Below are positions 1-5,120 of a DNA stretch of 8,481 nt, one piece after another. The stretch comes from Dehalococcoidia bacterium (GTDB lineage: Bacteria; Chloroflexota; Dehalococcoidia; Dehalococcoidales; JAUVZE01): the NCBI GenBank assembly GCA_004376435.1, contig SOJS01000009.1:1-8481 (forward strand), read 5' to 3'. Under the pieces are notes generated by a model, which was given only the letters and a program-made list of their open reading frames with translations, had not been told where the DNA came from and ran no database searches. The stretch's first letter is position 1, and every line of letters starts with the position of its first letter. The position numbers were made by a program, and so were the translations under genes.

Positions 1-117
1 ATCAAAATCTAGCCCCCTAAAAATTCTTTTGAATGGTAAACTACCTTTGAGACACTAAAGGACCAATTAGCCCCGTATTCTTGCCTCTTGTTTTTATTTG
101 GTAACCCACCCCCTTTA

Positions 118-144
118 TCCCCCTCCCTTAATAAGGGAGGGGGA
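118..144. repeat. Near-perfect 27-nt palindrome (hairpin)
   Basis: Bases 118-130 pair with 132-144 with no mismatch around a single central base (arm TCCCCCTCCCTTA). The stem is 13 bp, very C/G-rich at its outer end and A/T at its tip. As RNA the innermost pairs would open into a small loop. No T-run follows on either strand, so a plain intrinsic terminator is unlikely. It looks like the core of an intergenic repeat. Confidence 0.8.
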
Positions 145-154
145 AGATATTAAA

Positions 155-175
155 AAGAGGAGCTCCGCCCCTCTT
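155..175 (-). terminator. Hairpin, terminator-like when read on the minus strand
   Basis: Bases 155-163 pair with 167-175 through nine positions with one A/C mismatch and a 3-nt loop. The A-run at 152-156 becomes a T-run following the stem when read on the minus strand, giving the classic shape of a rho-independent terminator in that direction. No minus-strand gene is visible to its right before the + strand gene at 340. It is therefore probably part of the repeat block rather than a functional gene end. Confidence 0.3.
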
Positions 176-193
176 AAACACCCCGGTTGATAT

Positions 194-231
194 GGGTAGG
201 TGGGGTTTTGGTGGGGGTATTCAGACAAGGG
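194..231 (+). other. G-rich tract with quadruplex-like spacing
   Basis: Four G-runs occur on the + strand: GGG at 194-196, GGGG at 202-205, GGGGG at 213-217 and GGG at 229-231. They are separated by 5, 7 and 11 bases. The first two loops fit common G-quadruplex rules and the third is longer than the usual limit of seven. It lies about 110 bases upstream of the gene at 340. Function is unknown, and the tract may simply be the G-rich arm of the repeat block. Confidence 0.35.
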
Positions 232-339
232 AGAGGTTATAACTTAACATAAACTAAGTACAGCAAAACTACTAATTATGTTGCTTATTTTGTAGAATTA
301 TGGGATATTTATTTAAAATCTTGGGAAGGGGGGATTAAA

Positions 340-747
340 ATGGATTGGTCTTTGATACCCATTATAATATGTATTCTCCTGTTTGCTTTTTCAGTTGTTG
401 CGGCTACATGGAATTTGTTCAAGGGTTTAAGAGTTATGCAGGAGACAAGTATTCCATTTTTCTGGAAAAGTGTTAAAAAAATGAGACACCGCATATTGGC
501 GCTTAGGGAAAGGCCTGATTACGAAATTGCATTGGAAGATGAAATCCAGAATATGCTAAGAAGAACTGACGAACAACTAAAGGCTATTCGTAAAGCGTAT
601 CCTGGTATGTTAGAGCTCACTTTAGAAGATATAGACCTTAGTCAAGGTATACAGACACAAGCAACAATTAGAATAGCTTTGGCAGCAGCATACTATGCTA
701 TGGCTACTATATGGCTAACGCTTGCTAATATGTTGGCCAGTGTATAA
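340..747 (+). CDS. Small membrane protein of unknown function
   Basis: The product has 135 residues and I do not recognise its family. A hydrophobic segment at about residues 4-26 is followed by a positively charged, probably helical stretch (about 43-86, rich in K, R and E) and an acidic patch around residues 92-100. A second hydrophobic segment at about 110-133 reaches nearly to the C-terminus. The layout suggests a two-span membrane protein with a loop of about 80 residues. The ATG is well supported by a G-rich ribosome binding site (323-334, including GGGAAGGGGGGA) about 5 nt upstream. Codons end in A or T far more than in the operon to the right, so the gene is visibly A+T-richer than its neighbours, which may reflect accessory origin. 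It lies 232 nt before rpsB, and a promoter candidate in between suggests it is a separate unit. No enzyme motif is visible. Confidence 0.75.
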   Translation: MDWSLIPIIICILLFAFSVVAATWNLFKGLRVMQETSIPFFWKSVKKMRHRILALRERPDYEIALEDEIQNMLRRTDEQLKAIRKAYPGMLELTLEDIDLSQGIQTQATIRIALAAAYYAMATIWLTLANMLASV

Positions 748-784
748 AATTTTAACCGATTCTGGTTCGCACAATATATGTTAT

Positions 785-805
785 GTAAGCACACGCTTGT
801 TTTTT
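785..805 (+). terminator. Weak intrinsic terminator candidate
   Basis: AAGC (787-790) pairs with GCTT (795-798) around an ACAC loop. Two possible G-T pairs below extend the stem, and a run of six T follows at 800-805. Its place, 38 nt after the stop of the gene at 340, is right for ending that transcript. The stem has only four Watson-Crick pairs, which is short for an efficient terminator. Confidence 0.3.
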
Positions 806-841
806 AGTCCCCAGTCCTCCCCTACCACCTCCTTTTCCCAA

Positions 842-944
842 AATTAAGGCATGCTATATTGTAAATTCCTATTCCTAGAATTAGGGCATGCCGTATCGTA
901 AATCTCTATTTGCTGCATAGTAAATGGTATGCTATACTGTTAAA
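842..944 (+). repeat. Three imperfect direct repeats upstream of rpsB
   Basis: Units start at about 842, 879 and 920. Each contains GG[C/T]ATGC (848-854, 885-891, 926-932) followed by a TATATT-, GTATCG- or TATACT-like hexamer and a TAAA-containing stretch. Units 1 and 2 align over 32 bases (842-873 and 879-910) with six differences, all transitions, and a 37-nt period. Unit 3 is 41 nt further on and more diverged. In units 1 and 3 the TGC before the hexamer makes an extended -10 box (TGCTATATT, TGCTATACT). The array may be duplicated promoters or binding sites for a regulator. It is too short and too diverged for a CRISPR array. Confidence 0.6.
910..938 (+). promoter_or_regulatory. Probable promoter of the rpsB operon
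   Basis: A -35-like TTGCTG (910-915) and a -10 TATACT (933-938, five of six consensus bases) are separated by 17 nt. TG at 930-931 adds an extended -10 element. Transcription would begin near 945, giving a leader of about 35 nt before the rpsB start, too short for a large leader structure. The -10 box lies in the third copy of the direct repeat. The copy at 855-860 could be a second upstream -10 but lacks a clear -35. Confidence 0.5.
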
Positions 945-964
945 CTAGCTATAAAAAGCCAAGA

Positions 965-971
965 GAAAGGA
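965..971 (+). promoter_or_regulatory. Ribosome binding site of rpsB
   Basis: GAAAGGA lies 8 nt before a TTG codon at 980-982. A stop codon (TAA, 974-976) stands in frame just upstream, so no earlier start is possible. This site therefore fixes TTG as the rpsB start. Confidence 0.7.
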
Positions 972-979
972 AATTAAGT

Positions 980-1747
980 TTGCCAGATACAACCACGATA
1001 AAGCAACTGCTGGAAGCCGGGGCACACTTCGGGCACCAGACCGGGCGCTGGCATCCCCGCATGAAGAAATATATCTTCACCAAGCGTAATGGTATTCACA
1101 TCATTGACCTGGAGCAAACCTCTGCCTTGCTGGATAAAGTCGCCGGCTTTGTCAAGCAGCTAGCCGCTGAAGGTGGCACTATCCTTTTCGTCGGCACTAA
1201 AAAGCAGGCGCAGCAGACTGTAGAGGAGGAGGCACAGCGCTGTGGTATGTATTATGTCAACCAACGCTGGCTAGGAGGGGTGCTGACTAACTTCTCCACC
1301 ATCCAGACCCGCATTGACCACCTCGTCCGCCTTGAGGACCAGAAGGCGAGGGGGGAATTTAGCCGCTTCCCCAAAAAGGAGGCACTAAAGCTTGAGAAGG
1401 AGATTGCTCGCCTTAACCGCCAGATGGGCGGTTTCAAGGAGATGATTAGCCTGCCCGACGCCCTGTTTATTATTGACCCCACCAAAGAACAGATTGCCCT
1501 AGCCGAAGCCAAGCGTATGGGAATACCAGTGGTCGCCATTGTGGACACCAATTGCAACCCTGACGATATCGACCACCCTATCCCGTCTAATGACGATGCC
1601 ATCAAGACAATCAAACTGATATGCACTAAAATCGCTGACGCCATCATTGAAGGTAAGACCGGCGAGGTAGCTGCCCCGGCCGAGGAGACAGGGGCAGAGC
1701 TTGCTGAGGTTGGTGAGCCGCTTATTTTCACGCCGGAAGAGGAATAA
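980..1747 (+). CDS. rpsB: 30S ribosomal protein S2
   Basis: S2 is a late-assembling protein of the small ribosomal subunit, bound between head and body and needed for S1 docking in bacteria that have S1. The 255 residues match the family throughout. The N-terminal signature covers residues 10-28 (LLEAGAHFGHQTGRWHPRM). NQRWLGGVLTNF is at 94-105, a helical coiled-coil insertion lies at about 110-155, and the second signature is at 159-183 (PDALFIIDPTKEQ then ALAEAKRMGIP). The C-terminal 30 residues form an acidic, low-complexity tail rich in A and E. The start is TTG at 980, with a Shine-Dalgarno sequence 8 nt upstream and an in-frame stop just before it. It is the first gene of the operon, followed after 16 nt by tsf, as in most bacteria. 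The identification is secure. Confidence 0.97.
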   Translation: MPDTTTIKQLLEAGAHFGHQTGRWHPRMKKYIFTKRNGIHIIDLEQTSALLDKVAGFVKQLAAEGGTILFVGTKKQAQQTVEEEAQRCGMYYVNQRWLGGVLTNFSTIQTRIDHLVRLEDQKARGEFSRFPKKEALKLEKEIARLNRQMGGFKEMISLPDALFIIDPTKEQIALAEAKRMGIPVVAIVDTNCNPDDIDHPIPSNDDAIKTIKLICTKIADAIIEGKTGEVAAPAEETGAELAEVGEPLIFTPEEE

Positions 1748-1752
1748 GGCAC

Positions 1753-1758
1753 AGGGAG
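1753..1758 (+). promoter_or_regulatory. Ribosome binding site of tsf
   Basis: AGGGAG lies 5 nt upstream of TTG at 1764-1766. This chooses that codon over an upstream in-frame TTG at 1701, which would add 21 basic residues overlapping the end of rpsB and not belonging to EF-Ts. Confidence 0.65.
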
Positions 1759-1763
1759 CAAGA

Positions 1764-2276
1764 TTGAAGATTACTACTGATAGAGTAAGAGAACTGAGAG
1801 ACCAGTCCGGGGCTGGTATTATGAACTGCCGCAAAGCTCTGCTTGAGAGCGAAGGGAATTTAGAGAAGGCGCTCCAGATTTTAAAGGAACAGAGCCTTCT
1901 CCGAGTAAAGAAAAAAGCGAATCGCATTGCTAATCAGGGGTTGGTTGAGGCTTATATTCACGCCGGGGGTCGTATCGGTGCCATGATTGAGGTGAACTGC
2001 GAGACTGACTTTGTCTCCCGCACTGCTGAATTCAGGGAGCTGGCGCACCACATGGCAATGCAGGTAGCCGCCATGAACCCCTGCTTTATCTCCAAGGAAG
2101 AGCTTCCTAATGATAGTGACCTGGAACCTGATAAAGCCTGTTTACTTCTCCAGCCTGACATCAGGGATAGCAGCAAATGCATCCAGGATACTATTGCCGA
2201 GACTATCGCCAGGGTGGGCGAGAATATCAAGGTAAGCCGATTTGCCCGATTTGAATTAGGTGAGCTGGAAAAATGA
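1764..2276 (+). CDS. tsf: Translation elongation factor Ts, short form
   Basis: EF-Ts is the guanine-nucleotide exchange factor that releases GDP from EF-Tu. The N-terminal UBA-like domain (about residues 1-50) contains the first signature LRDQSGAGIMNCRKAL (11-26). The core follows, with CETDFVSR at 79-86, whose TDF motif reaches the EF-Tu nucleotide site. The end (LLLQP at 127-131, then VGENIKVSRFARFELGE at 151-167) is the usual closing block. At 170 residues it is much shorter than the E. coli protein (283) and lacks the second core subdomain and the coiled-coil insertion. It resembles the one-core type known from Thermus and Dehalococcoides. Starting at TTG 1764 places residue 1 directly before KITTDRVRELRDQ, where the family begins. 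The stop overlaps the pyrH start (ATGA). Confidence 0.95.
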   Translation: MKITTDRVRELRDQSGAGIMNCRKALLESEGNLEKALQILKEQSLLRVKKKANRIANQGLVEAYIHAGGRIGAMIEVNCETDFVSRTAEFRELAHHMAMQVAAMNPCFISKEELPNDSDLEPDKACLLLQPDIRDSSKCIQDTIAETIARVGENIKVSRFARFELGELEK

Positions 2277-2998
2277 CCACTGCCAAATATAAGCGTGTTC
2301 TCCTCAAAATTAGCGGTGAAGCCTTCAGCGGCAAGGCTGACTATGGCATTGATGCCTCTGTCCTGACCAAGATAGCCAGGCAGATTAAGAGGGTGATAGA
2401 GTTAGAGGTTGACGTGGCTATTGTTGTCGGCGGCGGTAACATCTGGCGTGGGGCCAAGGCGGAGACATCGGGAATGGACAGGGTTACCGCTGATTATGCC
2501 GGTATGCTAGCCACGATAATAAATGCCCTTTCCCTTCAGGATGCTATGGAAAGGGAGGGGGTAATCACTAGAACCCAATCAGCGATAGGTATCTATCAGG
2601 TGGCTGAGCCCTATATCAGACGCCGTGCCATCCGCCATCTGGAGAAAGGCAGGGTGGTTATCTTTGCCGGGGGTACCGGTAATCCATATATGACCACGGA
2701 TACGGCTGCCGCCTTGAGGGCAATAGAGATTGGGGCAGATGTCCTGCTGATGACCAAGAGCAATGTTGATGGCATCTACAGCGCTGACCCCCGCCAGAAA
2801 CCCGATGCCAAGAAGTTTGACAAGCTTACCTACCTTGAAGCCCTGAACATGCGCCTGGAGGTAATGGATGCCACTGCCCTCTCATTATGTCTGGAAAATA
2901 AGCTGCCGATAATTGTCTTTGACCTTCAGCTACCCGACAGTATAGAACAGGCGGTCATTGGTAACCCGATTGGTACATTAGTCTCCAGTGAGAAGTGA
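2273..2998 (+). CDS. pyrH: Uridylate kinase (UMP kinase)
   Basis: Bacterial UMP kinase is a hexameric enzyme of the amino-acid-kinase fold that makes UDP from UMP and ATP in pyrimidine synthesis. The 241 residues fit the usual size. KISGEAF with the phosphate-contacting lysine is at 12-18, and the glycine loop GGGNIWRG is at 53-60. UMP-binding ADYAGMLATIINALSLQD is at 73-90, FAGGTGNPYMTTDTAAALRA at 131-150, and the nucleotide-binding segment TKSNVDGIYSADP at 161-173. The ATG overlaps the tsf stop by 4 nt (ATGA) and has AGGTGAG at 2258-2264, 8 nt upstream. It sits between tsf and frr, the conserved position in most bacteria. Nothing is missing or broken. Confidence 0.97.
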   Translation: MTTAKYKRVLLKISGEAFSGKADYGIDASVLTKIARQIKRVIELEVDVAIVVGGGNIWRGAKAETSGMDRVTADYAGMLATIINALSLQDAMEREGVITRTQSAIGIYQVAEPYIRRRAIRHLEKGRVVIFAGGTGNPYMTTDTAAALRAIEIGADVLLMTKSNVDGIYSADPRQKPDAKKFDKLTYLEALNMRLEVMDATALSLCLENKLPIIVFDLQLPDSIEQAVIGNPIGTLVSSEK

Positions 2999-2999
2999 G

Positions 3000-3557
3000 A
3001 TGGTCAGCCACATTCTGTGGGATATTGAGAAAAAGATGCACCGCTCCACTGACCTCCTGAAGCAGGAGCTGGCTACTATCCGCACCGGACGGGCGACACC
3101 AGCCCTGATTGAACACCTCAAGGTGGAATACGCCGGCGTCCCCACTCCCCTAAATCAGCTAGCCGCTATCTCCACCCCTGATGCCAAACTCATTGTTGTC
3201 CAGCCCTGGGACAAAAGCAGTATCCAGAGTATAGAGAAGGCTATCCTGAAGTCTGACCTGGGCTTAACCCCGGTTAATGATGGCAATGTAATTCGGCTAA
3301 ACATCCCGCCTCTTACTGAAGAACGACGACAGGAGATGGTTAAAGCAGTGCGCAGAAGGGTTGAGGAGAAAAAGATAACCATCCGCAATCTGAGGCATGA
3401 GGTTATAGATGAGCTAAAGAAACTGGAGAAAAATAAGGATATATCACAGGATGAGCATAAGCGAGCCCTAGCCCAGCTCCAGAAGCTCACTGACAGCTTT
3501 ATCGCTGATGCCGAGAAGGTTGGGCAGGGTAAAGAAGCCGAACTTAAGGAGGTCTAA
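3000..3557 (+). CDS. frr: Ribosome recycling factor
   Basis: RRF splits the post-termination ribosome together with EF-G. From the ATG at 3000 the protein has 185 residues, the same length as E. coli RRF. It is the expected tRNA-shaped protein: a three-helix bundle (about 1-30 and 105-185) interrupted by the domain II beta-sandwich (about 31-104). Visible landmarks are LATIRTGRATPAL at 24-36, VQPWD at 67-71, NIPPLTEERR at 101-110 and IRNLRHE at 128-134, with the ribosome-contacting Arg129 and Arg132 in the standard numbering. An in-frame GTG at 2988 would add four residues not seen in the family. That same GTGAG (2988-2992) lies 7 nt before the ATG and probably acts as its Shine-Dalgarno sequence. 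The start is one base after the pyrH stop, so translation is probably coupled. Confidence 0.96.
   Translation: MVSHILWDIEKKMHRSTDLLKQELATIRTGRATPALIEHLKVEYAGVPTPLNQLAAISTPDAKLIVVQPWDKSSIQSIEKAILKSDLGLTPVNDGNVIRLNIPPLTEERRQEMVKAVRRRVEEKKITIRNLRHEVIDELKKLEKNKDISQDEHKRALAQLQKLTDSFIADAEKVGQGKEAELKEV
3546..3553 (+). promoter_or_regulatory. Strong Shine-Dalgarno at the frr/uppS junction, oddly placed
   Basis: AAGGAGGT is a full anti-Shine-Dalgarno match, the best in the operon. The first codon at a normal distance (5 nt after it) in the uppS frame is ATA at 3559-3561, not a standard start. The first standard start, ATG at 3577, is 23 nt away, farther than a ribosome binding site normally works. 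See the findings. Confidence 0.7.
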
Positions 3558-3576
3558 CATAGCTACCTCGGCGACT

Positions 3577-4299
3577 ATGGCCAAGATTACTGTTCTCCCT
3601 AAACATGTAGCCATTATTATGGACGGCAATGGCCGGTGGGCAAAGCAGCGCCATCTGCCTCGGCTTAAAGGTCATGAGGAAGGGGTGGAGAACATAGTCT
3701 CAGTAGTTGAATGTCTGGGTGAGTATGGAGTAAGGTATGTTACCCTTTATGGCTTCTCCACTGAAAACTGGAACCGTCCTCGAAGCGAGGTTAGAGGCTT
3801 ACTCAAACTGCTGAGAGAGACGATAGATAAAAAAGTTTCCCAGTTTCATAAGCGAGGGGTCAAACTTTATCACCTTGGCCGCCTTGAAGGACTGTCCCAG
3901 GATATTAAGTCAGCCATAAATAGGGCGCTGGAGCTGACCAAAAACAACGACAAGATGACCCTTAGCTTCGCCCTCAATTATGGCGGGCGCGTTGAGATTT
4001 TAGACGCCATCCGCCGCCTTATCGCTGAAGGTGTCCCACCCCAAAAAATAGACGAGGGATTATTCCGCCGCTATCTTTATACCACCGACCTGCCTGATGT
4101 TGACCTGGTCATTCGCACTGGTGGTGAACTGCGCACCAGCAACTTTCTGGTATGGCAGGCTGCCTACAGCGAATACTACTTCACCCCAGTTTTATGGCCC
4201 GACTTTGATGAAAAAGAGGTTGAGAAGGCGCTACTTTCCTATAGCCAGAGACAACGGCGCTTTGGCGGGCTGGGATCTGAAAGGCAGAACGGAGGATAG
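3577..4299 (+). CDS. uppS: Isoprenyl transferase (undecaprenyl diphosphate synthase)
   Basis: This cis-prenyltransferase elongates farnesyl diphosphate with isopentenyl diphosphate to make the C55 carrier lipid for peptidoglycan and other envelope polymers. Numbered from ATG 3577 it has 240 residues. HVAIIMDGNGRWAKQR at 10-25 carries the catalytic Asp16 and the diphosphate-binding loop. LYGFSTENWNRP is at 57-68, LSFALNYGGRVEI at 129-141 and DLVIRTGGELRTSNFLVWQ at 176-194 (IPP-binding Arg180 and Arg186). YSEYYFTPVLWPDF at 197-210 includes the metal-binding Glu199, and the closing RRFGG is at 227-231. RTGGE replaces the commoner RTSGE. The start is uncertain: an ATA at 3559 is the codon correctly placed after the strong Shine-Dalgarno sequence and would add six residues. 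It lies 19 nt after frr and 23 nt before cdsA. Chain length cannot be told from sequence alone. Confidence 0.93.
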   Translation: MAKITVLPKHVAIIMDGNGRWAKQRHLPRLKGHEEGVENIVSVVECLGEYGVRYVTLYGFSTENWNRPRSEVRGLLKLLRETIDKKVSQFHKRGVKLYHLGRLEGLSQDIKSAINRALELTKNNDKMTLSFALNYGGRVEILDAIRRLIAEGVPPQKIDEGLFRRYLYTTDLPDVDLVIRTGGELRTSNFLVWQAAYSEYYFTPVLWPDFDEKEVEKALLSYSQRQRRFGGLGSERQNGG

Positions 4300-4322
4300 T
4301 AGCTTCCCGGCCAGCAATAGTC

Positions 4323-5120
4323 ATGCTCAAGAAAAGAGTTATAACCACACTGTGGATAATCCCTCTCCTCATTGCTGCTGTCTGGTTTGATGAGCCACTG
4401 CCCTGGTTTACTGTGCTGGTGGCTATCTGGGGACTGCTGGCTGTCTTTGAATTCTACCGGCTGGTCTCTGCCTCCAAGGCGCCGCCACTTACCTACTTCG
4501 GGCTAATGTGGACGCTGCTCTTTATCCTGAGCCCCCACTTTGACTATAATTTTCTGACACCTCTGCTGCTGACCTCAACTGTGGTATTATCCCTAATCTG
4601 GCTCTTGTTCCACCCGCAAAGGAAGGGGGCTTTTACTGGCTGGGCATGGACAATAGCTGGCATCCTCTATATCGGCTGGCTCTTGAGCTATCTGGTAGCC
4701 CTCAGGGGTGTGGAGGGGGGCAGGGAGTGGGTGCTTTTTGCCCTCTTTACCACCTTCGGCTATGATACTGCCGCCTTTTTTGTCGGCCGAGCCCTGGGAA
4801 AGCACAAGCTTGCCCCCAATATCAGCCCGGGCAAGACCTGGGAAGGGGCTGTTGCCGGCGTCCTGGGGGCAATCATTGTTAGCCTGATATTAACCAGCCT
4901 GCTCAATCTGCCCTTAGGCTACGGATGGGCGGTAGTGCTCGGTTTGCTGATTAGCCTCTTTGGTCAGCTAGGTGACCTGGTCGAGTCCCTGTTCAAGCGC
5001 CATATGGTGGTCAAGGACTCATCTCATCTCATACCGGGGCACGGCGGCTTCCTTGACCGAATTGACAGCGTTGTTTTTACCACTATAGTGGTATATTATT
5101 TTGTGATATGGGCAATATAG
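4323..5120 (+). CDS. cdsA: Phosphatidate cytidylyltransferase (CDP-diglyceride synthase)
   Basis: CdsA condenses phosphatidic acid and CTP into CDP-diacylglycerol, the precursor of the major phospholipids. It is an integral membrane enzyme. The 265 residues show about seven to eight hydrophobic segments (for example about 7-21, 28-47, 58-70, 78-96, 107-126, 137-156, 176-196, 200-218, 248-264). The signature in the C-terminal third, residues 222-248, is complete: S222, FKR 224-226, KD 231-232, PGHGG 238-242 and DRID 245-248. The upstream motif YDTAAFFVGRALGKHKLAP (147-165) followed by NISPGKTWEG (166-175) is also typical. The start is ATG 4323. The nearest Shine-Dalgarno-like GGAGG (4291-4295) is 27 nt away, so initiation may depend on ribosomes finishing uppS. 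The 3' end overlaps dxr by 13 nt. Confidence 0.95.
   Translation: MLKKRVITTLWIIPLLIAAVWFDEPLPWFTVLVAIWGLLAVFEFYRLVSASKAPPLTYFGLMWTLLFILSPHFDYNFLTPLLLTSTVVLSLIWLLFHPQRKGAFTGWAWTIAGILYIGWLLSYLVALRGVEGGREWVLFALFTTFGYDTAAFFVGRALGKHKLAPNISPGKTWEGAVAGVLGAIIVSLILTSLLNLPLGYGWAVVLGLLISLFGQLGDLVESLFKRHMVVKDSSHLIPGHGGFLDRIDSVVFTTIVVYYFVIWAI

Larger units (their letters stand above)
100..235. repeat. Putative REP/MITE-like intergenic repeat block
   Basis: This block differs sharply in base composition from its A+T-rich surroundings. It starts with a C-rich stretch (AACCCACCCCC near 102-113). It then carries a near-perfect palindrome at 118-144 and a second hairpin at 155-175. It continues into a G-rich stretch in which GGTGGGGTT (about 200-208) is an imperfect inverse of the opening AACCCACC. 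Two nested hairpins between imperfect outer inverted arms, with no coding capacity, are typical of small non-autonomous or REP-like intergenic repeats. Only one copy lies in the window, so its repeat status is inferred from structure alone. The boundaries are approximate. Confidence 0.45.
1..339. other. Intergenic region without a recognisable gene
   Basis: No convincing coding frame is seen on either strand. One + frame is open from the window edge to a TAA at 56-58 and could be the last codons of an upstream gene, but 18 codons are too few to judge. From about 100 to 235 the stretch is dominated by C-rich then G-rich runs and hairpins, listed separately. From about 240 to 335 it is strongly A+T-rich, as expected of a promoter region for the gene at 340. 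A TAGAAT hexamer at 293-298 resembles a -10 box, but no good -35 box sits at the right distance, so I do not call a promoter. Confidence 0.6.

Noticed and set aside
28..62. Short inverted repeat CCTTT/AAAGG near the left edge as a terminator
   Set aside because: The stem is five base pairs with a loop of eight and no T-run follows.
842..944. CRISPR array
   Set aside because: There are only three diverged units, the similarity runs through most of each unit with almost no spacer, and no cas gene is near. A repeated promoter or operator fits better.
945..979. S2-binding or other riboswitch-like leader before rpsB
   Set aside because: The predicted leader is only about 35 nt and shows no stable stem, too little for a known leader structure.
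1252..1761. Long minus-strand open frame (169 codons) opposite rpsB, and another at 1499-1927
   Set aside because: Both lie antisense to secure rpsB and tsf genes, have low-complexity S/R/L-rich translations and no family resemblance. They are shadows of the coding strand.
1701..1763. Longer EF-Ts starting at TTG 1701
   Set aside because: The extra 21 residues are arginine-rich, overlap rpsB and precede the point where the family begins. A ribosome binding site marks TTG 1764 instead.
2988..2999. frr start at GTG 2988
   Set aside because: It would add four residues before the family start. ATG 3000 gives exactly 185 residues, and the GTGAG at 2988 works better as a ribosome binding site.
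4097..4390. Plus-strand open frame of 97 codons spanning the uppS/cdsA junction
   Set aside because: It runs in another frame across the conserved C-terminus of UppS and the start of CdsA, and its translation shows no domain or membrane pattern.
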